Shown piece by piece: positions 1 through 11,318 of a stretch of DNA of 64,000 bases. This DNA comes from Haliclona indistincta (taxonomy: Eukaryota; Porifera; Demospongiae; Haplosclerida; Chalinidae), in contig OZ024787.1 of the NCBI GenBank assembly GCA_964017065.1, forward strand, positions 9,757,208-9,821,207, in the 5' to 3' direction. The notes under the pieces are model-generated. The model did no database searches and was not told where the DNA came from. It worked only from the letters and a program-made list of their open reading frames with translations. Numbering within the stretch: position 1 is the stretch's first letter; every line of letters starts with the position of its first letter. The position numbers were made by a program, and so were the translations under genes.

Positions 1-690
1 TCCGCCCACAAGAAGGTGGTCAAGCACTGTGGAGTTAAAGCTACTCTAACTGAGTTACGAACTCGGTTTGGATTGTGACAGGAAAAATTGAAGTTCAACA
101 AGTCGTCCGGAACTGCCTGGTCTATAAGAGACATGACAGCCAAGCCTATCGATCTCATCCACCACCTTCTTTACCGTTACTCAGAGTAGAAGAGGCACCC
201 CCGTTTTGCAACACTGGTGTCGATTTTGCGGGACCACTATCATATCAAAGATGCAGGAAGCAAAGAGGTTTAGATCTGCCTATTTAATTGCTGCATTGTC
301 TGAGCAATACATCTTGAAACTTAATTGCTAACAGCGCCAACCTTTCTTCTCTGCCTGAAACGTTTTATAGCAAGAAGAGGTCTTCCAACCAGGTTCCTAT
401 CAGACAATGATATGACTTTTGTGGCAGCAAGCAAGACCATCAAAGATATTGTTGGTCATCCGGATGTCCAAGCACATCTAGAAGATCTGAGGGTCAAGAA
501 GATATTCAATATCCCCAAGGCGCCATGGTGAGAAGGAGTCTTAGAGCGTCTCATCAAATCAGTCAAGAGGTGCTTGAGAAAGACTATCGGAAAGGCTAGA
601 CCCACCTTCGATGAACTTAACACTGCACTCATGGAAGTAGAAGCCATCATCAATTCACGCCCACTGAATTCATGTATGTGCTTGTGAACG
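1..690 (+). pseudogene. BEL/Pao retrotransposon integrase remnant
   Basis: Three reading-frame pieces together resemble the BEL/Pao integrase region: a zinc-binding/H2C2-like lead-in (HCGVKATLTELRTRF, about 25-72), the start of the catalytic core (EAPPFCNTGVDFAGPL, about 192-240), and the core and its end (KRFIARRGLPTRFLSDND, about 360-410; LIKSVKRCLRKTIGK near 550-595; EAIINSRPL near 640-665). The pieces are separated by a one-base loss near 68-72, a break after 240 and a TGA at 529-531 in the place of the conserved W-x-G stretch. No reverse transcriptase or LTR is visible; the left side leaves the window. This is a decayed copy, not an active element. Confidence 0.8.
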
Positions 691-879
691 TGTTTATGGT
701 TAGCTAGCATGAACGGACTGATGCACACAGTGTACCTGTCACGAGTGGGACAATACTTCGGACTTAACTGGCAACTCCACGAAATAGCCACAACAAAGAT
801 TTTCCACACGTCTACCTATTCTAGTAGCCTTCAAATCCCTAGTTAGCTGTCCCAAATACCTAGAGCTAAAGGTGCCATT

Positions 880-1153
880 TGTGGCCAAGACTGTCATGCA
901 CTGTCATACTCAGCTACAGAATTCTATTACAGTTACAGCTTCTTTACTGTAGTGTGTGTTGTCAGATCAGGTATAATTTAACTGCACTGAGCTACTCAAA
1001 ATTCCACCGAGGCATCCGCACCTTCTGTGCATTCATTGATCTTGCATGGGAAAGTCGAGTTACCCTCGAACAGTTTCAGGCTGCGCCCTCAGTCGTTACT
1101 CGGGCAACTCGACTTTACTGCGGTCAGTTATTGCCCTTGTGATAGTTCCAAGA
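880..1153. repeat. Duplicated locus segment, 5' part
   Basis: Bases 880-985 recur at 9595-9658 continued at 10922-10940, and bases 1015-1153 recur at 11700-11850. In the second copies the sequence is either broken by or free of transposons, so this block is one end of a segmental duplication. No coding potential is seen; 691-880 is likewise featureless. Confidence 0.75.
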
Positions 1154-1154
1154 T

Positions 1155-2297
1155 TAATATTAGGGAGGCACGGTAGTGCCTCCCTATGTATGGTTGAACG
1201 GAAAAACAAGATGGCGGCTACATGCAGCGTTCAAACGCTGATATTTTGCCTGGTGATGAATTTTATACGTCAAAAGACACCTAAATCTGCTCTCTGGCGT
1301 TGCCCCATCTTACAGTAGCAAGGAGATTACTCGAAATTGTTACTAAAGTGATGAACCTGGAAACGATGAAAATCGACTATCATCATCTTCGTTTTCTTTC
1401 TTTCTTTCTTCAGCGCGCCTAGCGCCTTTATGCGAGCAGTGCCATGACCAAAACACCCATGAACAGTCGTGAAATTCTCCTCGAAAGTGCCTTTCGAACT
1501 TTGTTTTTAGCGAAACGGCAATATAAATTCCGCGATTTCTCAATCGTGATCCATTGTCAGCTAAGTGTTAGACGCCATTATTATGATTGCGTAATATGCA
1601 CGTGAACAAGCAGTGGTTTTTTAGCGCACGTGACCAAGCACTAGCTTGAGTATCTCCCCGCCATATGGATCATGGAGAACACTGAGTCTTCTGCGCTTGC
1701 CAGATAATTATAACCGCCGTACAGGTCTACAAACTAGTTTGGGCGGGGCTCATATGCACTTCATGCATGCATGTATGCGTAGGCGAGCTGATTTGTACAG
1801 CATAACTATTAATTTTAGCTATACAAGTTTAAAATTGTTAATAATAAAGAAAAGCCTGGAAAACTAAACCAATGGTGAAAACAAAGACGGCTCAGTACGT
1901 GCAATGAACTGCACTGCACTAAAAAGGACACAAACAAGAAAATTAAAAAAGATTTCTATCGAAATCAAAAGGATGTAGGGTTGTGAAATCTACCACTGGT
2001 TCACAATGTAAACTAACAAGGAACAAGCATGGAATGGTAACACGATTGACTTGCTAACAGACCATAGCTCCCTACATCAGTGGCTGTACACAAGCTGAAT
2101 GCACGTCATTTGTCAGCATACAGTCAACAGCACTAGGTCAACCACAGCAGCCACTGATGTAGGGATCTATGGTCTGTTAGCAAGTCAATCGTGTTACCAT
2201 CCCATGCTTGTTCCTTGTTAGTTTACATTGTAAACCAGTGGTAGATTCACAACCCTACATCCTTTTGATTTCGATAGAAATCTTTTTTATTTTCCTG
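1155..2297 (+). mobile_element. HPE transposon, copy a (forward)
   Basis: This copy starts with TTAGGGAGGCAC followed at once by its own inverted copy (stem GGGAGGCAC, loop GGTA) and ends with a foldback block and ATTTTCCTG. The paralogous sequence at 11840-11870 lacks it, so both ends are defined by comparison. The flanks are consistent with insertion at TA. It contains an AAGATGGCGGC motif (matches the YY1 consensus) near 1208. A minus-strand frame of about 60 codons at 1343-1543 recurs in copy b, but I recognise no product. No transposase is present, so it would be non-autonomous. Confidence 0.75.
1945..2290. repeat. Foldback block of HPE copy a
   Basis: Two arms of about 140 bp (1945-2086 and 2148-2290) are near-perfect reverse complements around a loop of about 60 bp. 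The arms begin GATTTCTATCGAAATCAAAA and include CTAACAGACCATAG. Equivalent blocks occur at about 2560-2905, 5608-5965 and 9668-9998. Confidence 0.9.
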
Positions 2298-2314
2298 TTA
2301 TTATAAGGGCTCAC

Positions 2315-2344
2315 CAATTATTGATTCATCTGTGGCTTCATCAC
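2315..2344 (-). CDS. Orphan 30-nt linker exon (Death-PNP family, copy A)
   Basis: On the minus strand TTTTTTACAG precedes the block and GTGAGC follows it. It reads DEATDESII between split glycine codons and is phase 1 at both ends. The same 30-nt exon with the same splice sites is at 11866-11895. It lies downstream of the PNP stop codon at 6029, so it would belong to a further tandem copy whose remainder is outside the window or lost. Confidence 0.5.
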
Positions 2345-2545
2345 CTGTAAAAAAGAATCAGCATAAAAGCAGTATCACTAGGCAGTATGATAAGATAAGC
2401 AGTATCAAGAGCATATAAAAGAATCCGTTATTTGCTCCTGGCTAGAACAATGGATCAATTTTTGATGTGCCCATGACTAGCACCCACTAACAAGTATTTG
2501 TGGAAATCGCATATTTCATTAGCTACTTCTAATCATGCTTTTGTA

Positions 2546-3742
2546 TACAAGAAAATAAAAAGATTTCTATCTAAATCAAAAGGAGGTAGGGTTGTGAAAT
2601 CTACCACTGGTCCACAATGTAAACTAACAAGGAACTAGCATGGAATGGTAACACGATTGACTTGCTAACAGACCATAGATCCCTACATTAGTGGCTGCTT
2701 TGGCTGACTATAGCTAGTTCTGCTAGTTGCTGTTGATTGACACCTGACGTGCATTCTTATGTACAGCCACTGATGTAGGGATCTATGGTCTGTTAGCAAG
2801 TCAATCGTGTTACCATTCCATGCTAGTTCCTTGTTAGTTTACATTGTGGACCAGAGGTAGATTTCACAACCTACATCCTTTTGATTTCGATAGAAATCTT
2901 TTTATTTTCTTGCTTGTGTGCTTTTTTCTTATTCAGTGATGTTTGCACGTACTGAGCCGTCTTTGTTTCCACCATTGGTTTAGTTTTCCTGTTATTGATG
3001 GCTTTTCTTTATTAACAATTTTAAACTTGTAGCTCACAATAATTGTTACGCTGTATATCAGGTCGCCTACGCATAGCGCGCATGCATGCAGGCTAGGCAT
3101 GCATTCGAGCCCCGCCCACACTTGCTTGTAGACCATACGGCGGTTATAGTCTGGCGAGCGCAGAATGTTGATTTTACACGAGCTTACAGTTATTCGACAA
3201 CTCCAGACAAATATGTGTTCTCCGTGTTCCATACGGCGAGGCTACACTCAAGCTAGTCTAGTGCTCGATCACGTGCGCTAGCCACAGCTTGGTCACGTGC
3301 GTATTGCGCAATCACACTAATGGCGTCTAACACTTAGCTGACAATGGATCACGATCGAGAACTCGCGGAATGTACATCGCCGTTTCGTTAAAAACAAAGT
3401 TCAAAAGGCACATGCCAGGAGAATTTCACGACTGTCCGTGGGTGTTTTGGTCTCGGCACTGCTCGTGTAAAGGTGCTAGGCGAGTGGAAGAAAGAAAGAA
3501 AGAAAACGAAGATGACGAAACTCGATTTTCACCGTTTCCAGGTTCGTCACTTTAGTAACAATTTCGAGCCATCTCCTTGCTACTGTAAGATGGGGCAACG
3601 CCAGAGAGCAGATCTAAGTGTTTATGGACGTATAAAATGCATCACCAGGTGAAATATCAGCGTTTGAACGCTAATACATTGTATGTAGCCACCATCTTTG
3701 TTTTTCCGTTCAACCCTACATAGGGAGTCACTACCGTGCCTC
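2546..3742 (-). mobile_element. HPE transposon, copy b (reverse)
   Basis: This is the reverse complement of copy a: it begins CAAGAAAATAAAAAG with the foldback (2560-2905) and ends with the hairpin and CCCTAA. The paralogue at 12060-12085 reads straight across TTGTATAATACTG, showing a clean empty site; the overlap between flanks is two bases (TA). Copies a and b in opposite orientation make 1155-3742 look like one giant inverted repeat, but 2298-2545 between them is host sequence. Confidence 0.8.
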
Positions 3743-3941
3743 CCTAATACTGTCATTGTCAATACGCAGTAGGCTAGAATATGCATGCATAAAAACAACT
3801 GCTCGTGCAATGAATCTGCGTGTTGGAAACAAGTGCCCAATGTTAATTTTCTATAGCCATTTCACCAGCATGCAGCAATTCTTTTGAATAACTACCTAAT
3901 ACAGTCATTATTCTGCAGTGACAGAAATTTGAAATACTTAC

Positions 3942-3989
3942 CATCAACAGCGACAGGACTAGTAGAAGTAGGTAGGGCTGCCCTTGAAT
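3942..3989 (-). CDS. Orphan 48-nt linker exon (Death-PNP family, copy A)
   Basis: CTTTAG precedes and GTAAGT follows this minus-strand block, which reads SRAALPTSTSPVAVD between split codons (phase 1 to phase 1). Its paralogue is 12286-12333 (SRAAPPTATHPVTFD). Conservation of length, phase and both splice sites supports a real exon, although it lies beyond the PNP stop and has no visible partner exons. Confidence 0.5.
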
Positions 3990-4062
3990 CTAAAGAAAAC
4001 AAATACTTTCCATACTTGTTATTTACCATGATAGTTAATACATAATTATCTGGACGAATATA

Positions 4063-5968
4063 TTAGGGGGGCACGGTAGTGACTCCCTATGTAGGATTGA
4101 ACGAGAAAACAAGATGGCGGCTACATACAATGTATTAGCATTTAAACGCTGATATTTTGAAAAGTCGAAAAATATGTTTCACGAAAAGTTGTGAAATTCT
4201 TCTGGCAGGTGCCTTTTGAACTTTGTTTTTAGCGTAACGGCGATATAAATTCCGCAATTTCTCGATCGTGATCCATTGTCAGCTAAATGTTAGACGCCAT
4301 TATTGTGATCACGCATTACGCATGTGACCAAGCAGTGGCGCACGTGACCAAGGACTAGCTTGAGTATCGCCACGCCGTATGGATCAAGGAGAACACATAT
4401 TTGTCTGGATTCTTTGAAGAACGGTGTAAGCTCGTATAGAATCATCACCATTATGCACTTGCCAGATAATTATAACCGCTGTACACTACAGGTCTACAAA
4501 CATGTGTGTGCGGGGCTCGTATGCACTGCATGCATGCATAGATTTATGAGACTACGTAACCGGGATTGGAAACGGTGCATGTGCGTTGAAACACTCCGCG
4601 TCAGGGTGGACTTGCAATATGGCTGTCAGCTGCGCAGCAACGGTCAAACGACAAACGCTTAAAAGGAGACTCCGGCACACGGCAGATGCTGTGCGAATTG
4701 GCTTCACACGTCAGGGATGCTTGTTTGTGAGCTGATAGAAGCTTGAGCGATTTTTCGTACTGTAACAGGCCTTTTTGTCTTGAAACGAACGAGAAAGCCG
4801 GTATTTCACAGGCACACTGAGGGCTACAAACAAATGCATTGATGGTACTACCCATTCAGTTGTATGGAACAATTGTTGATCTTTTAAACTGCAAGGCTGT
4901 CTTGGCTCCCAGTTGCTTGGTATTGTCCCAAAAGAGATTCCCGTGAATCGACTAAAAACAGCTAAATTCTCTACTCTAGCGACAATTTTGTTCTACACAA
5001 ATTGCTAATGCAGCCAAATACTACACTACTTTATACAGCAGGCATTGGTTGACACTTAGAAACAACCAAGTAAACCACCAGAAGCTTCTGTAATTCACAG
5101 GAGGGATCCTTGCAAATGCGCTGTTTGTTTGCAGATGAAAAACTGCACGCAAAAGACTCTTTCAAAGCGATCTCGGTTTTAAGCTTTTATCATCACTGAG
5201 AAGAGAGCGCATCGAGTCTGAAAAGCTGGTTGGACTCCTTGAAGCGCCTTCAGCTTTCCAGCAAACGAGTCACAAAGGCCAAAAATTAGCCCAAAAATAA
5301 GCATTTTCAATCGGACACGGAGTGCTTCACGAAGTTTGTACGCGTTGCTATTGATATCGCACCGTCGTTTCCAATCCCGGATACGTAGTCTCATAAATCT
5401 ATGATGCATGCATGCGCAGCGTAGGCGAGCTGATAATTATAACAATTATCTTCAGCTAAAATTTTAAAATTGTTAATAATAAATAAAAGCCATCAACAAC
5501 AGGAAAACTTAACCAATGGTGGAAACAAAGACGGCTCAGTACGTGCATGATATTGACCTGCACTTCACTGAAAAAGAAAAAAAGGACACAAACAAGAAAA
5601 TTAAAAAGATTTCTATCGAAATCAAAAGGATGTACGGTTGTGAAATCTACTGTAAACTAACAAGGAACAAGCATGGAATAGTAACACGATTGACTTGCTA
5701 ACAGACCATAGATCCCTACATCAGTGGCTGTACGTACATGATCAATATTATGTCACAAGCTGAATGCAGTCAGGTGTCAGTCAACAGCAACTAGCTGAAC
5801 TAGCTATAGCCAACCACAGCAGCCACTGATGTAGGGATCTGTGGTCTGTTAGCAAGTCAATTGTGTTACCATTCTATGCTTGTTCCTTGTTAGTTTACAT
5901 TGTGAACCAGTGGTAGATTTCACAACCCTACATCCTTTTGATTTCGATAGAAATCTTTTAAATTTTCT
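4063..5968 (+). mobile_element. HPE transposon, copy c (forward, with a nested element)
   Basis: The copy starts TTAGGGGGGCAC after GAATATA and ends ...AAATTTTCTT before TATAGTCATG. The foldback block is at about 5608-5965, with a deletion of about 25 bp in its left arm. An internal part around 4165-4180 is missing relative to the other copies, and an 860-bp TIR element (4541-5402) is inserted within it. Confidence 0.75.
4541..5402. mobile_element. TIR element nested in HPE copy c
   Basis: Left end AGATTTATGAGACTACGTA followed by CCGGGATTGGAAACG is repeated inverted at the right end with two changes, giving terminal repeats of about 35 bp. The flanks are GCATGCAT-like, so the target duplication (7-8 bp) cannot be fixed. 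HPE copies a and b lack this block at the same place. No transposase reading frame is evident. Confidence 0.75.
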
Positions 5969-6028
5969 TTATAGTCATGAATCGCGCAACGAAAATGACA
6001 TTGTTGAGTATGATTATTGTGAATATTA

Positions 6029-6894
6029 CTACATGCATCCTAGAATAGCCATTTCACCTTGTTTCAGTTTGTAGTGAGCATAGTTGACAGCTGCCTTGGC
6101 TGCGGTTAGTTGCCAGACTTTATTTTTAGTGCCATCTGCAAAGTCAGCGATTCCCTTGATGATGATGCACTTAACTCGCTCTGGTGTGTACTCAATCTGG
6201 GCCCATCCTTCCATCTCTCCTCCTAGGTATGGAGCAGGAGAGTTTTTCAATCCTTGTATGACTCGGGGATCGTTGATCAGGATTGATACACTGGCAAGAA
6301 GTCCAACGAATGCTCTGGCAAAACGTTTACTAGGTTCTTCGCAGACAATGAAATCATCCCACAAGTCGGCATCCTCACAAAACATCTTTTGCACTGATCG
6401 GGGCGTCACTTTGACTTCGCCACGGGTATCCATAACCCCATCAGCTCCAAACTTGGGTGTTTGAATTGCTTCAATTTTTTTTCCAACAAGAACATCAGCA
6501 AACTTGAGATCATGTTCTTTCTTCAGACCATAACATACGCCTAGTCCAAGAAGCAACGTTGCATTTGTACAGACATTTTCAAAGACAGCTTCTAGTTCAG
6601 TTTTGCACTTAGCTCCTTGTTCTGTTTTTATAACAGCAGCATCTACACCAGCAAAAGTGCCAACAACGATTGTCAGTTCAGGATCAGGATATTCAACTGG
6701 TTTGGTGAATACGTGGTTTTTAATTTCAGGAGATTTGAGCTTCTCTAGAGCAGCATAGTACTCAGCATCGTTGCATGTCTGAATGACCACTTTGACTTTT
6801 GTGGCAAAGTCTTTCACTGCTGATACTTCACTTGGCGATGTCAATGCCTTGTTCTTTTTTTTAAAATCTGCTGTCAAATCAAACAAAGGTGTCT
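6029..6894 (-). CDS. PNP_UDP nucleosidase/phosphorylase domain, terminal exon of a Death-PNP gene
   Basis: The exon follows TTGCTACAG, enters in phase 1 (split codon, then TPLFDLTADF) and runs 288 codons to a TAG. It covers a full PNP_UDP_1-type fold. VVGTFAGVDAA lies near the start. GGEMEG carries the purine-nucleoside binding Glu, and IIKGIADFADG carries the catalytic-type Asp followed by WQLTAAKAAVNYAHYKL. Such domains cleave the N-glycosidic bond of nucleosides, nucleotides or SAH-like substrates. In immune proteins, PNP-family effectors related to the bacterial Detocs system have been described as ATP nucleosidases, including animal fusions to death-fold domains. Whether this copy does the same is inference. 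The entry phase matches the phase-1 linker exons at 11866 and 12286 and the Death exon at 16251, so I take it as the 3' end of that gene, across transposon-filled introns. Confidence 0.8.
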
Positions 6895-7073
6895 CTGTAG
6901 CAAGAAGAAGTCATGCATAGATTAACTAAACAGACTACTGAATCTTACCCACAAACTTAAGCGTACCGCAAGAATAGAATAGAAATAGAATAGAAATAGA
7001 ATATTCTTCTATTTCTGTTGCAAAATCGCACAATACACCCATAACAAGCCTCAAGAAGGGAATGGTCACAAAT

Positions 7074-7162
7074 TTAGCCAATTTGCTTCAGTTTATGGTG
7101 GGCATAGTGAATGGCTGCTTTTACTGCTGTCAGTTGCCATTTGTTATGGAATTACAAACTCA
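7074..7162 (-). pseudogene. Degenerate PNP C-terminal fragment
   Basis: The minus strand reads NKWQLTAVKAAIHYAHHKLKQ followed by a stop, closely matching the end of the PNP exon at 6029-6894 (WQLTAAKAAVNYAHYKLKQ). Upstream the frame is broken by a TAA and small indels (remnant of IIDGD at about 7180-7190). It is a leftover of another tandem copy. Confidence 0.75.
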
Positions 7163-7820
7163 GTCATCACCATCAATGATATACTGAAATTAAAACACTC
7201 AAACCACTCTTACATGGCGGTGCATTTTGCATTGTAATAATAGCCTTAGGGGGTTATCAATTTAAACATTCCGGTTATTCATTGGCGGGTTACTGTTCGC
7301 CTATTAATAGTAATGTACAAAATTTTTTTGTTGTTTTTTTTTGTCCAACAGAGCCTACTGAACAGCACAAAAATAGCATCACAATGTGTTTCCTACATTC
7401 CTAACATAGCCAACGACTCTTGTTGTAATCTGCAAAGTGCTAAGCACACTCAACTCCACAAATGCTGTACTAATTTTTCTCACAAGATAATGTGACATAT
7501 AGCGTCAGCTAGTCAATGAAAAGCGTCTTATTTCAAGCCAACAGCATTCTCGAGCAATTGACAGCCTTTTCCCACTGCCTTTCTTGAATTGTGAGTTGTC
7601 GCCGATAAGCAGACAGAGTGTGTTAGCAACCAGCGTATAATGCATCATAAACTTCCCAAGAGCGAATTTTCCAAAAACGCTGTGTCAATCCCTCCGCAAG
7701 TTGCTTATCTGCTAGTCAGTGAACACAGTTCTCTACACAGAATCAAAAGTCTTGTGAGAAAATTGTAAACTAGATCTCCGGCATTACCATGTATTGTGTA
7801 GTACTGCGAGCCGCACCAAT
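7163..7820. other. No gene seen
   Basis: AT-rich sequence with short frames only; no splice-supported exon or repeat boundary was found between the PNP remnant and the TTAA element. Confidence 0.5.
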
Positions 7821-8416
7821 TTAACCCTTTAATTACTAAATTATCTTGCTGGAATTTTAACCTCGTAATTGCTGACCAATTCTCTTGCGAATATCTCGTG
7901 TCTTTTGTGCTACTGGTTTCAAATTTGCGTCCTTTTTCGCCAGTGAGTAGCTGCAATTGCTCGCACTCAAGTCGGTCAATATGCTCCTCCCACTTCAGAA
8001 GTGAAGCCAATAAAGTGCAGCAATCTCGTCAAATTTTGCTCAAAGTCAGTACTCTGAGGATGGCTACTGAAAAGTACATGGAAATAGCAGTTGTTTGGTG
8101 AGTGCAAAATGTAGCCCAGATCACGGAGAATGTGTAAAAATGTGTTTTCCAAGCACCCTCAAGCCGTAAAATGTCCAAATTTTCTTGGCAGCCAATTTTT
8201 TCTTAAATTGTTGTGAAGTTTGCACTGAAGCCATAGAAATGCTGGACACCAATATTATGTTTAGTGGAGGGCCGAACCAAAAACAACTGGATTTTTTACT
8301 GTTATTCGTATTCTTCATATAGCTTACTTTCGGAACATTTTAGCACTTTTTTATAAAATTATTGTGTCGGAAGTATGTATGATGCCAAATGGTGTCATTA
8401 GGGCTTAAAGGGTTAA
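7821..8416. mobile_element. piggyBac-like MITE, copy 1
   Basis: The 596-bp unit is bounded by TTAA on both sides, with inner ends CCCTTTAATTAC and CTTAAAGGG (inverted). A second copy with the same ends lies at 14604-15208. A TTAA target and CCC termini are the pattern of piggyBac-group elements. Short frames inside differ between copies, so I call no protein. Confidence 0.75.
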
Positions 8417-9184
8417 TGAGATTCATAACTTTGCAAGTAGCTTTATTTTCCAGCAATGGTATCTTGCAGGCGTGCTCCAGTATGAGTTTTGTTTTTTTCT
8501 GTTGATAAACATCGATTATAGCAAGTTTCAGTCATAAAGTGTTAGCTAACGTGGAGCAGTGAGCTCGACCAGTAAAGACCGGTCTGTGGCTAGCAGCCTG
8601 GGTCAGTAGAAACTGCGTGAGGAAGCTAGCAAACTACTCACCCGCGTGCAACATTGTAGACATGCCCAGTTTAATAGTCACACCATGTGGATAGCACTGT
8701 TTGGCTTCTGACTGCAATCACTGCATAACCAGGAGCGCATAAAAGGAAGGAGCATTCAACTTCAATGCACACAATGAAAATATCCAAACGTAAACTCCGC
8801 CGCATGCTGCGTGCGGCGCACGTGGTTTTCGGTGCGGCCCTCCACTAAAGATAATATTGGTGTCTTCCGTGATTTTCAAGCTGTTGGTGCGAGCTATGGG
8901 CCTTCTTGTAGGTAGAAAATGTAAGGCAGACAGACTTGCTGGCAATCTGAACACCACACACGTCAAAAGCTACCGACCGGTGAATGGCCACTTGCCAAAA
9001 ACTTCCTAATATGGAAGTGGACGCGCACGTGTCGCACTGTACGTTTGGATAAATCGCGGTTAAACGCTCCTTTCTTTTATGCGCTCCTGGCATAACTAAA
9101 ATAAATTTCTGCAGCTTCTGTGCTATTTGAATGCAGCCAGCTGAATAAATATCATACTTTGCTATAATTATTTTTACAGTGAAG
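8417..9184. other. Unassigned sequence with a 68-bp repeat unit
   Basis: No gene recognised. Bases 9117-9184 (from CTGTGCTATTTGAATGCAGC to CAGTGAAG) recur at 9440-9508 with few changes, on the other side of the hAT-like element at 9185. The block thus holds an older tandem duplication. Confidence 0.6.
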
Positions 9185-9426
9185 CAGTGGCGGATCCAGA
9201 AAAATAAGATTAGGTGGGCCAATGTGTGGGGCAAAATTTTGGCTAATTAATATTCATGAGGAGCGTAAATAATTGACTCTGGCACCAAACGCGCTAGTTA
9301 GTAGTGAGAACTCTGCTCAGAACAGTAAGAGTGCTGCACTATAGTTAAAACCTTAAAATTAATTTTTTAGCTGGACTAGTTTGGGTGGACCAGGCCCTAC
9401 CTGGCCCACTCCTGGATCCGCCACTG
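9185..9426. mobile_element. hAT-like MITE with 8-bp target duplication
   Basis: Ends CAGTGGCGGATCCAG and its inverse enclose 242 bp. The flanks carry a perfect 8-bp direct repeat CAGTGAAG (9177-9184 and 9427-9434). CAGTGG ends and 8-bp duplications are typical of hAT elements. No transposase remains. Confidence 0.85.
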
Positions 9427-9658
9427 CAGTGAAGACTATTCTGTGCTATTTGAATGCAGCCAGCTGAATAAGTATCATACTTTGTTATAATTATTTTTGC
9501 AGTGAAGACATCTGCAAGTGCACCATTTAAAAAGTGCAAGAGTGCAAGGCTGTTGTTTATCATGCTCAGCTGCTCTAGGGCTGAATGTGTCATCTGTGGT
9601 CAAGACTGTCATGCACTGTCATGCTCGCCTACAGAATTCTAGTATAGCTGCAGTTTTC

Positions 9659-10648
9659 TTACAGTAAAGAAAATTAAGATCAGAAGGATGTAGGGTTGTG
9701 AAATCTACCACTGGTCTACAATGTAAACCAACAAGAAACAAGCATGGAATGGTAACACGATTGACTTGCTAACAGACCATAGATCCCTACATCAGTGGCT
9801 GTACACAAGATGTCACAAGCTGAAGGCACGTCAGGTGCAACAGCAAATAGCTATAGCCAACCACAGCAGGCACTGATGTAGGGATCTATGGTCTGTTAGC
9901 AAGTCAATCGTGTTACCATTCCATGCTTGTTCCTTGTTGGTTTACATTGTAGACCAGCGGTAGATTTCACAACCCTATACATCCTTCTGATTTCGATAGA
10001 AATCTTTTAATTTTTTTGTTTGTGTCTTTATTCTTTTTCAGCGAAGTGCAGTTCAATATCATGCACGTACTGAACCGTATATGTTTCCACCATTTGTTGA
10101 TTATTATTAAGAATTTTAAACTTGTACAGTAGCTAAAATATTTGTTATACTGTACATGTCAGTTCGCCTACGCATGCACGCATGCAGGGACACGAGCCCC
10201 ACCCACACTTGTTTGTAGACCTGTACGGCGGTTGTAATTATCTGACAATGGATCACGATCGAGAAATCGCGGAATTTATATCGCCGTTTTGCTAAAAACA
10301 AAGTTCAAAAGGCACCTGGCAGGAGAATTTCACGACTGTTCGTGGGTGTTTTGGTCTCGGCATTGCTCACGTAAAGGCGCTGAAGGAAGGAAGGAAGGAA
10401 GGAAGGAAGGAAGGAAGGAAGGAAGGAAGGAAGGAAGGAAGGAAGGAAGGAAGGAAGGAAGGAAGGAAGGAAGGAAGGAAGGAAGGAAGGAAGGAAGGAA
10501 GGAAGGAAGGAAGGAAGGAAGGAAGGAAGGAAGGAAGGAAGGAAGGAAGGAAGGAAGGAAGGAAGGAAGGAAGGAAGGAAGGAAGGAAGGAAGGAAGGAA
10601 GGAAGGAAGGAAGGAAGGAAGGAAGGAAGGAAGGAAGGAAGGAAGGAA

Positions 10649-10679
<31 letters not shown>

Positions 10680-10925
10680 GAAAACGAAGATGACGAAACT
10701 TGATTTTCCCCGTTTCCAGGTTCGTCACTTTAGTAACAATTTCGAGCAATCTCCTTGCTACTGTAAGATGGGGCAACGCTAGAGAGCAGATTTTAGTGTC
10801 TTTTGACGTATACAATTCATCATCAGGCGAAATATCAGCGTTTGAACGCTAATACATTGTATGTAGCCGCCATCTTGTTTTCCCATTCAACCCTACATTG
10901 GGAGGCACTACCGTGCCTCCCTAAT
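9659..10925 (-). mobile_element. HPE transposon, copy d (reverse, with GGAA expansion)
   Basis: It begins AAGAAAATTAAG with the foldback (9668-9998) and ends in the hairpin and CCTCCCTAA. The related sequence at 905-985 lacks it and supplies the flanks. The short GAAA tract seen in copy b (about 3492-3505) is here a 270-bp GGAA array. Confidence 0.75.
10382..10653 (+). repeat. (GGAA)n microsatellite of about 270 bp inside HPE copy d
   Basis: About 67 almost uninterrupted GGAA units are followed by a few GAAA units. The same position in other HPE copies has only GAAAGAAAG, so the array grew after insertion. Confidence 0.95.
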
Positions 10926-10938
10926 GTGTCAGATCAGG

Positions 10939-11315
10939 TATTAGGGAGGCACGGTAGTGCCTCCCTATGTAGGGTTGAACGAGAAAACAAGATGGCGGCT
11001 ACATACAATGTATTAGCGTTCAAACGCTGATATTTCGCCTGGTGATGAATTTTATACGTCCAAAGACACTTAGATCTGCTCTCTGGCGTTGCCCCATCTT
11101 ACAGTAGCAAAGAGATTGCTCGAAATTGTTACTAAAGTGACGAACCTGGAAACGGTGAAAATCGACTTTCGTCATCTTCGTTTTCTTCTTCTTCTTCTTT
11201 CTTCAACTCGCCTAGCGCCTTTACGCGAGCAGTGACGAGACCAAAACACCCACGAACAGTCGTGAAATTCTCCTGGCAGGTGCCTTTTGAACTTTGTTTT
11301 TAGCGAAACGGCTAT
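10939..11315 (+). mobile_element. HPE transposon, copy e (forward, truncated)
   Basis: It starts TTAGGGAGGCAC after CAGATCAGGTA, 14 bp from the hairpin end of copy d, so the two are head to head. It stops after about 375 bp (TTTTTAGCGAAACGG), where the TIR element at 11319 begins; the rest, including the foldback, is absent. Confidence 0.75.
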
Positions 11316-11318
11316 TCG

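Noticed and set aside
1155..1162. Telomere-like TTAGGG
   Set aside because: Single hexamer that is the end of the HPE element, not a repeat array.
1155..3742. A single 2.6-kb transposon with 750-bp terminal inverted repeats
   Set aside because: The paralogue at 11.7-12.4 kb shows 2298-2545 is host DNA and that two separate elements sit in opposite orientation.
10289..10815. Long Gly-Arg-Lys-Glu and Leu-Pro-Ser-Phe repeat proteins on both strands
   Set aside because: They are translations of the GGAA microsatellite, open in several frames because a 4-bp repeat has no stops.
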